NCBI GenBank assembly: GCA_034926635.1
Contig: JAYFQX010000010.1
Span: 124,001-188,000, forward strand
DNA: 64,000 bases
Source of the DNA: Christensenella sp034926635
GTDB taxonomy: Bacteria; Bacillota; Clostridia; Christensenellales; Christensenellaceae
Direction: 5' to 3'
Under the pieces are notes generated by a model. That model did no database searches and was not told the DNA's origin. It worked only from the letters and a program-made list of their open reading frames with translations. Below, one piece after another: positions 48,876 through 57,805 of this stretch. The position numbers and the translations under genes are program-made. Position 1 is the first letter of the stretch, and each line of letters starts with the position of its first letter.

Positions 48876-49283
48876 ATGAAGACAAGAAATACGCTTCAAA
48901 AAAAAATTATTATGGAGGCAATGGAAAAGTTATTTCATCCTACGGCGGATGAGGTGTTTTGTGAGGTTTCCGAGGAATATCCGGCGATCAGCAAGGCGAC
49001 TGTTTACCGTAATTTAAACCAAATGGCTGAACAAGGAACGTTGTTGAAAATACCGATTCCTGACGGTGCCGACAGATTTGATATCACGGTGAAAAATCAT
49101 TATCACATTCGCTGCAGCTGTTGCGGCAAGGTCTATGATGTGGATATGCCATACTTTTCAAACCTGGAGAGTCAGATCACAGATGCGCATGGATTTGATA
49201 TCAAAAGCCATGAAATCATATTTGCGGGAATATGCCCGGATTGCAAATTGAAAATAGAAAAATCAACAAAGAAGGAGAAATAA
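48876..49283 (+). CDS. perR: PerR-like Fur family regulator
   Basis: A 135-residue metal-dependent repressor. The winged helix includes FHPTADEVFCEV and ISKATVYRNLNQMAEQG. The regulatory-metal residues of PerR appear to be present: His37-equivalent in HPTAD, Asp in ADRFD, His/His in NHYHIRC and an Asp (not Glu) in YDVDMP, which favours PerR over Fur. Two CxxC pairs (CSCCG and CPDC) form the structural zinc site. Oxidation of the histidines by peroxide would lift repression. It is the first gene of an operon with rubrerythrin and a rubredoxin-FMN protein, two bases apart from the next gene. Confidence 0.9.
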   Translation: MKTRNTLQKKIIMEAMEKLFHPTADEVFCEVSEEYPAISKATVYRNLNQMAEQGTLLKIPIPDGADRFDITVKNHYHIRCSCCGKVYDVDMPYFSNLESQITDAHGFDIKSHEIIFAGICPDCKLKIEKSTKKEK

Positions 49284-49285
49284 AA

Positions 49286-49828
49286 ATGGAAAATTTAAAA
49301 GGAACAAAAACAGAGGCGAATTTACAGGCGGCGTTTGCCGGGGAATCACAGGCGAGGAATAAATACACCTATTATGCCTCCAAGGCGCGTAAAGAAGGAT
49401 ATAATCAGATTGCAGAAATTTTTGAAGAGACTGCCGGCAATGAAAAAGAACATGCGAAGATCTGGTTCAAAATCCTGCATGGGGATGAAATACCGGATAC
49501 TGTTACCAACTTGAAGGACGCAGCTGCGGGCGAGAATTATGAATGGACCGATATGTATGCAACGTTTGCGAAGGAAGCAAAAGAAGAAGGATTTGACAGG
49601 ATTGCATTTTTGTTTGAACTGGTTGCCAAGATTGAAAAAGAACATGAAGAACGTTATCGCAGGCTCGCAGAAAACCTTCAGGACGGTATGGTATTCTCGC
49701 GCGATGGAGATGCGATTTGGCAGTGTGCGAACTGTGGGCATATCGTAATCGGACCGAAAGCACCGCAGAAATGTCCTGTATGCGCACATCCGCAAGCATA
49801 TTTCCAGATTAAAGCGGAAAATTATTAA
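49286..49828 (+). CDS. rbr: Rubrerythrin
   Basis: A 180-residue peroxidase that reduces H2O2 to water. The N-terminal diiron bundle has AFAGESQARNKYTYY, ETAGNEKEHAKIW and LVAKIEKEHEERY. The C-terminal rubredoxin domain has CANCGHI and CPVCAHP. GAAGGAG precedes the ATG at 49286. It lies within the perR operon and should be induced by peroxide. The rubredoxin-containing flavoprotein that follows could be its electron donor. Confidence 0.96.
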   Translation: MENLKGTKTEANLQAAFAGESQARNKYTYYASKARKEGYNQIAEIFEETAGNEKEHAKIWFKILHGDEIPDTVTNLKDAAAGENYEWTDMYATFAKEAKEEGFDRIAFLFELVAKIEKEHEERYRRLAENLQDGMVFSRDGDAIWQCANCGHIVIGPKAPQKCPVCAHPQAYFQIKAENY

Positions 49829-49860
49829 TTTTACCAGACCAGAGAAGGAGGAAACGCTTT

Positions 49861-51261
49861 ATGGCAAAGTATACCTGCGCGTTATGTGGAAACACCTATG
49901 ACGATGCGATGGAAGGAATACCCTTTGAGAGCCTTCCGAAAGACTGGCAATGCCCGGTTTGTATGGGGCCGAAGTCCATGTATCGGGAGCAGCAGAAGCA
50001 GGAAATACCTATGGCGCCTCCTGCGGTAAAAAAAGAAGAGAACGCCCTTGCATGGCCGGAGGAAATGGTTCATCATGATGGCGGCGTAATGGACGAAATC
50101 CATGCGCTGGCAGAGACAGGCAAATCTGTAACAGAACCTATGGAAACGCTGGCTGCTGTTCCGGGGTTTGAGCAAATCATAGTTTTGGGCGCACAGCTTG
50201 AGGTGGCGCCTTTGGACGATGACGCGCCGGTTAGCCTGCGTACTGTGATTGGGAAAAATGCGCAGAAGCCAATGGTTTTGGAAAACCCGGTCTATATTTC
50301 CCATATGAGTTTTGGAGCGCTTTCCAAAGAGACAAAGATTGCGCTGGCACAAGGGAGTGCAATGGCAAAAACAGCCATGTGCAGTGGCGAAGGCGGTATT
50401 TTGCCGGAAGAAAAAGAGGCTGCGTATCGGTATATTTTTGAATATGTACCGAACGAATATTGCGTTACCGATGAAAACCTGCGCACGGCTGATGCAATTG
50501 AAATTAAGATAGGACAGGGTACCAAGCCGGGCATGGGGGGTCATTTGCCAGGAGAAAAGGTAACGTCAGAGATTGCTGCATTGCGCGGCAAACCCGTAGG
50601 CATGGATATCAAAAGTCCATCCAGGTTCGCGTGCGTAAACTGTTCGCAGGATCTCAAGGAACTGGTTGAAAAACTCCGCAGGCGCAGCGGAGGAAGACCG
50701 GTTGGCGTAAAGATTGCGGCAGGGCATATTGAAAAAGACCTTGCCTATATTGCAAAGGCAATGCCCGATTTTATTACGATAGACGGGCGTGGCGGTGCAA
50801 CGGGGTCTTCGCCGAAGTTTTTGAAGGATGCGTCCAGCGTCCCTACGGTTTATGCGCTATACCGTGCGAGGAAATATCTTGATGAGCACAACTTGTCAAT
50901 CGATCTTGTCATTACGGGCGGTCTTCGTACCAGTGGAGATTTCATCAAAGCACTTGCCATGGGTGCAGATGCAATCGCCGTTGCCTCGGCACCGTTGATA
51001 GCGCTGGCTTGTCAGCGTTACCGCGTATGCCATAAAGGAAATTGCCCGATGGGGATCGCAACGCATGATCCGGAATTGCGCAAGCGTCTTATCATAGAAA
51101 AAGGCGCAAAGCGTGTTGCGAATTACCTGAATGCCACAGCGGAAGAGCTGCGTGTATTTGGAAGGTGTTGTGGGCATGAAGATATTCATGATTTCAGCGT
51201 GGAGGATATTGAGACCGTAAGTTCCGAACTATCGGAACACGCCGGTATTCCCCATGTATGA
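49861..51261 (+). CDS. Rubredoxin fused to a glutamate-synthase-like FMN domain
   Basis: A 466-residue two-domain protein. Residues 1-50 form a rubredoxin (CALCGNTYDDAMEG, then CPVCMG). Residues about 90-440 form a GltB-type FMN barrel (HMSFGALSKETKIALAQG, GEGGILPEE, GQGTKPGMGGHLPGEK, DGRGGATGSSPKF, GGLRTSGDFIKALAMGADAIAVASAPL). The Cys cluster after the barrel (ALACQRYRVCHKGNCPMGIATHD) resembles the 3Fe-4S site of glutamate synthase. The glutaminase domain is absent, so true glutamate synthesis from glutamine is unlikely. In the perR operon it may pass electrons to rubrerythrin, but this is inference. Confidence 0.9.
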   Translation: MAKYTCALCGNTYDDAMEGIPFESLPKDWQCPVCMGPKSMYREQQKQEIPMAPPAVKKEENALAWPEEMVHHDGGVMDEIHALAETGKSVTEPMETLAAVPGFEQIIVLGAQLEVAPLDDDAPVSLRTVIGKNAQKPMVLENPVYISHMSFGALSKETKIALAQGSAMAKTAMCSGEGGILPEEKEAAYRYIFEYVPNEYCVTDENLRTADAIEIKIGQGTKPGMGGHLPGEKVTSEIAALRGKPVGMDIKSPSRFACVNCSQDLKELVEKLRRRSGGRPVGVKIAAGHIEKDLAYIAKAMPDFITIDGRGGATGSSPKFLKDASSVPTVYALYRARKYLDEHNLSIDLVITGGLRTSGDFIKALAMGADAIAVASAPLIALACQRYRVCHKGNCPMGIATHDPELRKRLIIEKGAKRVANYLNATAEELRVFGRCCGHEDIHDFSVEDIETVSSELSEHAGIPHV

Positions 51262-51272
51262 AAATTCAAAAT

Positions 51273-51321
51273 AAAAAAAGGGAGAAGCTGCAAGATTGGG
51301 GGGCAGCTTTTCCCTTTTTTT
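51273..51321 (+). terminator. Terminator of the perR operon
   Basis: AAAGGGAGAAGCTGC pairs with GCAGCTTTTCCCTTT and runs into seven Ts. Confidence 0.9.
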
Positions 51322-51396
51322 ACTTGTTGAATGCATGGCAATATGGTACTCTAAAAACGGCTTGATAAAAAGTAAGATTTTGGAGGGGGATTCAAG

Positions 51397-52182
51397 ATGG
51401 AAAATGCACTAAAACATTATAAAAAAAGAATTATATTCGGACTTATTTTTTACGGGATTTTTTCGCTTGGAATTGTTCCGATCTTTACCCTTATTATGGG
51501 AACGAAAGACAACATCATCACAACTTCAATGTCTGCAATGGGAAATTCGGGCAGCGGCGTCCATATTTGGTTTATTATTTGGACAATTGTGTTCTGCACT
51601 TATTTTGCCAGTTTTGTGGGATATTTGCTGATGTTGACCAAGAATACGCATTCAAAAATCCGCGGGTTTGTATATTTTGCCATTGCAGTACTGATATTTG
51701 GTAATATCATGCCGTTTGTGCCGGAGATATTCCCGGGGATGGCGCAAATCCATAATGTCTGCGCGCAGATTTCTTCGATTTCGCTGGCGGTTATTCTGAT
51801 GCTGTTTACCTTGACACTGCGCAATTCTTACACTGCAATGTTTAAAAAAAGCTTGGTGTTTGTTTTGATTATTTGGGCGGTAATGATTATTTTTATGGGG
51901 ATATTCGGAACCAAAAGCATCACGGAAATGTCTGGCATTATCCTGGCGTGCGTATTTCTGTTTTGCGTGCTGATTTGGCTATATCAGCAGGATTCCTTTG
52001 ATCCGGTTTCATCGTTGCAGGAGTTTGATGTAGATACAACTACAGAAGAGGCAGAAAAGCTGGAAAAACGTGCCGCTGCAGCGAAGAAAGAATATTTGAA
52101 GCTGGAGGAAGAAGCGCGGCATGCGCGTCTGAAAGCGGATGAAGCGCTTCGTATTGCAAAAATACAGCAGAAACAATCATAA
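51397..52182 (+). CDS. Six-span membrane protein with C-terminal coiled coil
   Basis: A 261-residue protein I do not recognise. Six hydrophobic spans (about 10-32, 52-77, 86-105, 118-140, 150-170 and 180-200) are followed by a cytosolic segment of about 50 residues rich in Ala, Glu and Lys (AEKLEKRAAAAKKEYLKLEE and on) that should form a coiled coil. The span pattern resembles DUF998-type proteins. GGAGGGGG lies before the ATG. It is 12 bases from the exonuclease III gene, so the two are probably co-transcribed. Confidence 0.7.
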   Translation: MENALKHYKKRIIFGLIFYGIFSLGIVPIFTLIMGTKDNIITTSMSAMGNSGSGVHIWFIIWTIVFCTYFASFVGYLLMLTKNTHSKIRGFVYFAIAVLIFGNIMPFVPEIFPGMAQIHNVCAQISSISLAVILMLFTLTLRNSYTAMFKKSLVFVLIIWAVMIIFMGIFGTKSITEMSGIILACVFLFCVLIWLYQQDSFDPVSSLQEFDVDTTTEEAEKLEKRAAAAKKEYLKLEEEARHARLKADEALRIAKIQQKQS

Positions 52183-52194
52183 AGGAGTAGGCAA

Positions 52195-52947
52195 ATGAAG
52201 CTGGTATCGTGGAACGTAAACGGCTTGCGTGCCGCCGCGCAAAAGGGATTTTTGGAATACCTTGATGAAAGCGGTGCGGATATTTTTTGTGTTCAGGAAA
52301 CAAAAATGCAGCGAGGACAGGCGGAGTTTGATTTTCGGGATTATCAAGAATACTGGAACAGTGCGGAAAAGAAAGGATATTCCGGTACGGCTGTTTTCAG
52401 TAAAGTAGAGCCGTTGAACGTAACTTATGATTTCGGAGTAGAAGAGCATGCAAAAGAAGGGCGAGTTATCACGCTGGAATTGCCAGAATTTTATCTGGTT
52501 AATGTGTATACGCCGAACTCTCAGGAGGGACTCAAGCGTCTTGATTATCGTATGAAATGGGAGGATGACTTCCGCGAGTACCTTGTTTCCCTAAACAAAA
52601 AAAAAGGCGTCGTATTGTGTGGGGATTTGAACGTCGCGCATCAGGAAATTGATCTAAAAAACCCAAAAACAAACGTAAAAAATGCGGGTTTTACACCGCA
52701 GGAGAGGGATAAGCTTTCGCAGCTTTTGGATGCGGGTTTTGTGGATTCTTTCCGTTACCTTTATCCGGATGCGAGGGATATTTATTCATGGTGGTCATAT
52801 CGTTTTCGCGCACGACAGAATAACGCGGGGTGGCGCATTGATTATTTTTTGGTTTCTAACGATATGAAAGACAGGATCAAAGACGCTGAGATTTATACGG
52901 ATGTGATGGGAAGCGACCATTGCCCGGTCGGATTGATCCTAGAATAA
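52195..52947 (+). CDS. xth: Exodeoxyribonuclease III
   Basis: A 250-residue AP endonuclease/3'-exonuclease for base-excision repair. Motifs in order are SWNVNGLRAAAQKGF, FCVQETKMQ with the metal-binding Glu, LVNVYTPNSQEGL, LCGDLNVAHQEIDL (Asp and Asn), WWSYRFRARQNNAGWRIDYFLVS and MGSDHCPVGL with the catalytic Asp-His. This is the ExoA/Xth type. It could act after the deoxyinosine glycosylase at 23.2 kb. Confidence 0.97.
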   Translation: MKLVSWNVNGLRAAAQKGFLEYLDESGADIFCVQETKMQRGQAEFDFRDYQEYWNSAEKKGYSGTAVFSKVEPLNVTYDFGVEEHAKEGRVITLELPEFYLVNVYTPNSQEGLKRLDYRMKWEDDFREYLVSLNKKKGVVLCGDLNVAHQEIDLKNPKTNVKNAGFTPQERDKLSQLLDAGFVDSFRYLYPDARDIYSWWSYRFRARQNNAGWRIDYFLVSNDMKDRIKDAEIYTDVMGSDHCPVGLILE

Positions 52948-52971
52948 AAGAAGCTGAAAAGCTTCTTTTTT
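52946..52971. terminator. Terminator after xth
   Basis: AAAAGAAGC pairs with GCTTCTTTT around TGAAAA, followed by a T run; it overlaps the stop codon region. Confidence 0.8.
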
Positions 52972-52999
52972 ATGCTTTATACGTTTTTGCAGAGCGGTA

Positions 53000-53749
53000 T
53001 TATTGGAGCGCGTCCTCCTTAGGAAGCAACCTTATTAGGAGAACCTCGCGCGGTGCAAACAAGCGAAACGGGATGACGCTGACTCCAAGCCCCATGCTGA
53101 TGATCATCGCGGTATCGCCGCTGTGGTAGAGACCATCGGAATATTTTGGAAAGGGTCTATGGCTGCCCGGAGCGATGAGGGCACGTCCGCCCGGAAAACG
53201 AATTTGCCCCCCGTGGGTATGCCCGCATAGCACAAGATCCGCACCGCTTTGGTCATAACCGCCTTTGAAAGGCGCGGGATCGTGCGCGAGCAGCAGATGG
53301 AAGCGGTTATCTTGCGGAAAGCGCAGAGAATAAGGAGCTTCTGGATCGACCGTCGGGTCGTCAATGCCGCCGATATCAATTACGCATTCCTTTTTTTGAA
53401 AGGAAATAACATCGCCTGAAAGTACATGTACACCGTTGCGGGAAAAAATATCCGTAACGTATTCCGGCCAGATACGTTCATGGTTCCCGGTGACAAAAAA
53501 AGATGGGGCAATCCCGGGCGCCCATTTTGCAACATTTTCGATATAAGCGTCATTTGGCTGGCTGGTATAGGTATCATAAATCATATCCCCGGTGATAGCG
53601 ATCAGGTCGGGGCTCATTGCTGCCACCGCCTCAAAGAGCAGCGCGTTATTTTCCCCAAATGATTTTTCGTGTAGGTCGGAGATTTGCGCGATTGTGATCG
53701 GGACAGTGATCTTTTTGTTTTTGATATCATATTGCTGGATCCGAAACAT
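53000..53749 (-). CDS. Metallophosphoesterase (YkuE/YaeI-like)
   Basis: A 249-residue calcineurin-like phosphoesterase. All metal-binding motifs are intact: AQISDLHEK (DxH), AITGDMIYD (GD), VTGNHE (GNHE), LLLAHDP (H) and LCGHTHGGQIRFP (GHTHGGQ). The GHTHGGQ form is typical of YkuE/YaeI enzymes, some of which act on UDP-diacylglucosamine-like lipids at the membrane. No N-terminal anchor is present here. Confidence 0.88.
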   Translation of the reverse strand: MFRIQQYDIKNKKITVPITIAQISDLHEKSFGENNALLFEAVAAMSPDLIAITGDMIYDTYTSQPNDAYIENVAKWAPGIAPSFFVTGNHERIWPEYVTDIFSRNGVHVLSGDVISFQKKECVIDIGGIDDPTVDPEAPYSLRFPQDNRFHLLLAHDPAPFKGGYDQSGADLVLCGHTHGGQIRFPGGRALIAPGSHRPFPKYSDGLYHSGDTAMIISMGLGVSVIPFRLFAPREVLLIRLLPKEDALQ

Positions 53750-53972
53750 TCCATGTATCCTTTCGGCTGCATCATCGTTTTACCGAAGAGCAAAAATAGA
53801 AAAGCCATAAAAGGCTATGCGCTGCGGTCTATGCTATTATACCACAAAACCGGAAACAGGGAATTTTTTGATTGCCGGAGGGAACCGCTAAAATTATTTA
53901 TATTTTCTTTTATATTTTGTGGACTGAACAGAATTTTTGATGTATGTTATTAATGTATGTGTTTTGATACAA

Positions 53973-53992
53973 CCGAGAATGAGAATTCTCGG
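53973..53992 (+). promoter_or_regulatory. GAGA-capped hairpin in the pit leader
   Basis: CCGAGAAT pairs with ATTCTCGG around GAGA, a GNRA tetraloop, 28 bases before the pit ATG. There is no T run, so it is not a terminator. It may stabilise or bind something in the 5' leader. Confidence 0.35.
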
Positions 53993-54020
53993 TCACTAAC
54001 TTGCGACAGAGGATAATGCA

Positions 54021-55073
54021 ATGACGATATCACTACCAGAATTTTTGTCCCAGTTAGGTTCCAACCCGGCACTGTTGATTACGGTAATTTTAACGCTGGG
54101 TGTTATTTTGGTCAACGGGTGGACAGACGCGCCTAACGCGATTGCGACCTGCGTTTCAACACGCGCTATGCGTCCCAAACCTGCGATTATGATGGCGGCT
54201 GTCTGTAACTTCTTGGGCGTGCTCTTTATGACAATGATCAATGCGACGGTGGCATATACCATTTACAGCATGGTAGACTTCGGGGGAGATTCCCACCAGG
54301 CGCTCATCGCGTTGTGCGCTGGGATGGTTGCAATTGTGACATGGGCGACTGTTGCGTGGCGGTTTGGTATTCCAACCAGCGAAAGCCATGCGTTGATCGC
54401 GGGGCTTTCCGGCGCGGCGATTGCGCTGCAGGGCGGACTCGGCGGCATCAACGGCGCAGAGTGGATCAAGGTGTTGTATGGGCTTGCGCTTTCCACCGGA
54501 CTCGGGTTTGGGCTCGGATGGGTATCCGGCAAGCTCACGGCAAAATTATGTAAATACAAGGATAGAAGGAAGACCACTAAGTTTTTCCATTATGGGCAAA
54601 TTGGTGGCGCAGCCGCGATGTCGTTCATGCATGGCGCACAGGACGGTCAGAAGTTTATGGCTGTATTTTTGCTTGGTATTTTTCTTGCCAAGGGGCAGGC
54701 GAACGTATCGACTTTTGAAATTCCGATTTGGCTGATGATCCTTTGTTCCGGTGTTATGGCACTGGGCACCTCCATCGGCGGTTACCGCATTATCAAAGCA
54801 GTAGGGATGGATATGGTTCATTTGAAAGGATACCAGGGATTTGACGCGGATATGTCGGCGACCGCATGCCTGATCGTTTCTTCGTTTACGGGATTGCCAG
54901 TCAGTACTACACATACGAAGACGACTGCCATTATGGGTGTTGGCGCGGCAAGACGTGTTTCCTCCGTGAACTGGAGTGTGGTAAAAGAAATGTTTATGGC
55001 ATGGATTCTTACCTTCCCGGGCTGCGGTGCGATCGGATTTTTTATGACATGGCTTTTTATGGGAATTTTTTAA
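54021..55073 (+). CDS. pit: Low-affinity inorganic phosphate transporter (PiT family)
   Basis: A 350-residue ion-coupled phosphate permease with about ten spans. The family signature appears twice: GWTDAPNAIATCVSTRAM near the start and SFMHGAQDGQKFMAVF in the middle (GANDxxxA-type), plus GIPTSESHALIAGLSGA and GLPVSTTHTKTTAIMGVG repeats. AGAGGA precedes the ATG. A DUF47 partner starts 34 bases later, the usual arrangement for Pit systems. Confidence 0.93.
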   Translation: MTISLPEFLSQLGSNPALLITVILTLGVILVNGWTDAPNAIATCVSTRAMRPKPAIMMAAVCNFLGVLFMTMINATVAYTIYSMVDFGGDSHQALIALCAGMVAIVTWATVAWRFGIPTSESHALIAGLSGAAIALQGGLGGINGAEWIKVLYGLALSTGLGFGLGWVSGKLTAKLCKYKDRRKTTKFFHYGQIGGAAAMSFMHGAQDGQKFMAVFLLGIFLAKGQANVSTFEIPIWLMILCSGVMALGTSIGGYRIIKAVGMDMVHLKGYQGFDADMSATACLIVSSFTGLPVSTTHTKTTAIMGVGAARRVSSVNWSVVKEMFMAWILTFPGCGAIGFFMTWLFMGIF

Positions 55074-55107
55074 ACAATATTGATTGAGACAGAAAGGATG
55101 CTTTCAT

Positions 55108-55731
55108 ATGGCACGCAAACAAGCATATAATTATTTTAACGCATTTGTCCAGATGACAGAATATTCGTGCAAAGCTGCTTCTATTTTAGACAAAACATTG
55201 CGAGACTTTGATCCGGATGCAGTGGTGGAACATATGCGTATGATCCATGAAATCGAGCATGAAGCAGATCAGGCAAAGCATGAAATGATGAAGGTGTTAA
55301 TCCGTGAATTTCTTCCTCCGATTGAGAGAGAGGATGTTGCGGCGCTGGCGCAGACGATTGACGATGTCACAGACGCGGTAGAAGATGTCATTATTAAGAT
55401 CTATACCTTTAATATCCGCTCGATCCGCCCTGAAGCGCTTGAATTTATGGATTTGGTTACGGCATGCTGCAGCGCGATGAAGAGCGCCATGCAGGAATTC
55501 CATAACTTTAAAAAATCATCACGGCTGATGGATTGTATTATTGAGATCAACAGGCTGGAAGGCGACGGCGACGAGCTATATACGCGTGCCATGAGAAATT
55601 TACATGTGGAATGCGATAACCCGATTGAAATATTGAATTGGTCGCGTACTTACAGTTATTTTGAAAAATGTTGTGATACTTGCGAGGATGTTGCAGACAT
55701 TATGGAAAGTATTATTATGAAAAACACCTAA
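55108..55731 (+). CDS. DUF47 family Pit accessory protein (PhoU-like)
   Basis: A 207-residue helical protein of the DUF47/YkaA family, related to PhoU. It is built of long amphipathic helices, with conserved acidic metal-binding residues in RMIHEIEHEADQAKHEMM, TIDDVTDAVEDV and CDTCEDVADIMESI. These proteins regulate the adjacent Pit transporter. Start at the ATG 55108 with GAAAGGA upstream; an in-frame TTG at 55084 is unlikely. Confidence 0.9.
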   Translation: MARKQAYNYFNAFVQMTEYSCKAASILDKTLRDFDPDAVVEHMRMIHEIEHEADQAKHEMMKVLIREFLPPIEREDVAALAQTIDDVTDAVEDVIIKIYTFNIRSIRPEALEFMDLVTACCSAMKSAMQEFHNFKKSSRLMDCIIEINRLEGDGDELYTRAMRNLHVECDNPIEILNWSRTYSYFEKCCDTCEDVADIMESIIMKNT

Positions 55732-55741
55732 GCAAAAAACC

Positions 55742-55763
55742 GGGCGCATAAGCGCCCTTTTTT
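55742..55763. terminator. Terminator between the pit unit and the VOC gene
   Basis: GGGCGC pairs with GCGCCC around ATAA, followed by TTTTTT. Confidence 0.85.
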
Positions 55764-55764
55764 G

Positions 55765-56247
55765 TTATTCGGAATGCGCGGTTTTGAGCATGCGCGAAAT
55801 CGCCCGCACCGGAAGCATGGTGATTTTAGAAATCTCTTCCGGGGTTTTGCCTTCGCCTGCAAAGCGCCGGCATACTGTCTCCATGGTCTCACCTACTTCT
55901 ATAATATGCCCGTCAGGATCATAAAATCGGACCACCCTCTGTCCCCAGTTATGGCGTTTTGGAGGATGTACATAACGGATGCTGTGAATCTGGGAAAGCC
56001 GCTTCAAAAAACCGTCAAAATCATTTTCTTCAAAATATAACTCGTGGTCTTTGCCGTCTAAATGGATATTACTTGCGGGAAGTTCCAGAAAGCCGCACCA
56101 GGATTCTATGGTTTGCAGCGCGAGACCGCCTGTCAAAACAACGTTTTCACCGAAATCGGAAACAACACGCAACCCTAAAACATCCCGGTAAAATGCTTTG
56201 GAACACTGTATATCGGCAACGGCGATCAGGGGGCATTTATATTTCAT
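55765..56247 (-). CDS. VOC (glyoxalase/bleomycin-resistance fold) protein
   Basis: A 160-residue protein. The first about 120 residues are a vicinal-oxygen-chelate domain (IAVADIQCSKAFYRDVLGLRV, then HELYFEENDFDGFL and VRFYDPDGHIIEVGETME). A helical C-terminal extension (about 120-160) includes EEISKITMLPVRAISRML, which resembles a helix-turn-helix, so it may bind DNA or simply be a helical cap. Substrate unknown; glyoxalase I, fosfomycin thiol transferase and dioxygenases share the fold. Confidence 0.82.
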   Translation of the reverse strand: MKYKCPLIAVADIQCSKAFYRDVLGLRVVSDFGENVVLTGGLALQTIESWCGFLELPASNIHLDGKDHELYFEENDFDGFLKRLSQIHSIRYVHPPKRHNWGQRVVRFYDPDGHIIEVGETMETVCRRFAGEGKTPEEISKITMLPVRAISRMLKTAHSE

Positions 56248-56411
56248 GGTGATCTTCCTTTTATGTTTTTATTTTATTGACCATGATGCGTTAATGCAAT
56301 CGTAAAAGAATATTGCAAAGATGTCAACTCAAATTGCTGAGAATGGAATATTGAAGATGGAACGACAGGAAAATAGTATGAATAACTTGTATGGGGAAAA
56401 AAGGAGCAAAA

Positions 56412-57506
56412 ATGAAAAAGATTGTTTGGCTTATGATGGCTGTGGTATTGATATTTATTGCCGTCGCATGCGCTGGCGTTGACGGACAAACAAAAGAGGA
56501 GGAAAGCATGAAAACAGAAGAAACATATGTTTTGCCGGAAGGCGCAAACGAGATATATTTTGCAGGCGGATGCTTTTGGGGAACAGAAAAATTATTTGAG
56601 ACAATAAACGGTGTGCTGGATGCGCAGAGCGGTTATGCAAATGGCAAGAAAGATATTGTACCCGATTATAACGCGGTATGCGGAGGCGAAACAGGATACC
56701 GGGAGACGGTCAGAGTGGTTTATGATCCTGCGAAGGTTACTTTAGATCAACTTCTGGCAGCTTATTTTTATGTCATAGATCCGACTGTTGAGAATAAACA
56801 AGGGAATGATGTCGGAGATCAATATCAAACAGGAATTTATTATACTGATGATGCTTCGGGAAAAATCGTTAATGAATATGCGGAAAAAGAAAAAAAGAAT
56901 TATGATACTTTTGCGGTTGAAATTAAACCGTTAACTAATTTTTATCCAGCGGAAGATTATCATCAGAATTATCTGGATAAAAATCCAGAAGGCTATTGCC
57001 ACATTCCACCTGCGGCAATGGCGCAGATAAATGATGTTGTCCGGGAGGCAGGGGCGCAGGAGAAATATACCAAGCCCACCGATGAGAAATTGCAACAAAC
57101 CTTGTCGGACGAGCAATATGACGTAACACAAAACGCCGCTACGGAGCGTGCGTTTACGGGTGAATATTGGGATTTCTTCGGTAAGGGAATTTATGTGGAT
57201 ATCGTTACGGGAGAGCCGTTGTTTTCTTCGCTTGACAAGTATGAAAGCAGTTGCGGATGGCCCAGCTTTTCCGCTGCTATCAAAGAAAATAATGTGACAT
57301 ACCATGAAGATTCTTCTTACGGGATGACCCGGACAGAAGTGCGCAGCAGCGCGGGAGATTCTCATTTGGGGCATGTTTTTTATGAAGATCCGGAAAGTCC
57401 GAACGGGGTCAGGTATTGCATTAACAGTGCGTCGCTGGCATTTGTTCCTTATGAGGAAATGGAGGAACGCGGGTATGGCGCTTTCATGGATATTTTTGAT
57501 GAATAA
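56412..57506 (+). CDS. msrAB: Bifunctional methionine sulfoxide reductase MsrA-MsrB, lipoprotein
   Basis: A 364-residue secreted repair enzyme. The signal peptide ends in a lipobox (FIAVAC, Cys at about 20), so it should be tethered to the outer face of the membrane. The MsrA domain begins with YFAGGCFWGTEK (catalytic Cys). The MsrB domain carries SSCGWPSF, SAGDSHLGHVF and the catalytic Cys in RYCINSASLAF. MsrA and MsrB reduce the S and R sulfoxides of methionine. Only one CxxC-like pair is visible in MsrB. AAGGAG precedes the ATG at 56412; an in-frame ATG at 56391 overlaps the site. Confidence 0.94.
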   Translation: MKKIVWLMMAVVLIFIAVACAGVDGQTKEEESMKTEETYVLPEGANEIYFAGGCFWGTEKLFETINGVLDAQSGYANGKKDIVPDYNAVCGGETGYRETVRVVYDPAKVTLDQLLAAYFYVIDPTVENKQGNDVGDQYQTGIYYTDDASGKIVNEYAEKEKKNYDTFAVEIKPLTNFYPAEDYHQNYLDKNPEGYCHIPPAAMAQINDVVREAGAQEKYTKPTDEKLQQTLSDEQYDVTQNAATERAFTGEYWDFFGKGIYVDIVTGEPLFSSLDKYESSCGWPSFSAAIKENNVTYHEDSSYGMTRTEVRSSAGDSHLGHVFYEDPESPNGVRYCINSASLAFVPYEEMEERGYGAFMDIFDE

Positions 57507-57588
57507 AAAAGATGACTGGCAGACCTGCGTGTCGCGGCGACTTGCATTGGCGCAGTGAAGTTTTCCAAAGAAGATGTTTTGCTGAAAG

Positions 57589-57635
57589 GAATCTTGTCAT
57601 AGAAGATATTGGCAAGGTTCCTCGTTTTTTACAGC
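57589..57635 (+). terminator. Probable msrAB terminator
   Basis: AGGAATCTTG pairs with CAAGGTTCCT (one G-U) around a long loop, followed by CGTTTTTT. Confidence 0.6.
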
Positions 57636-57741
57636 ATATAAGAAAAAAATATAAATGCGGAAACAATAAAAATATAAAATGTTTTTTAAAGAAAATTAGC
57701 GGTCTATGGGCGGAAATGCAAGGCAAAAAGAACGAAATACA

Positions 57742-57770
57742 TTGAAAAAAGGCGCAAACCGTTATACAAT
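57742..57770 (+). promoter_or_regulatory. Promoter of the walJ-like/rlmH unit
   Basis: -35 TTGAAA (57742-57747), 17-base spacer, -10 TACAAT (57765-57770). Predicted start near 57777. The remaining bases between msrAB and this promoter show no gene. Confidence 0.6.
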
Positions 57771-57805
57771 AAAATGTATTGGATAATAAGGATGGCACAC
57801 CATAT

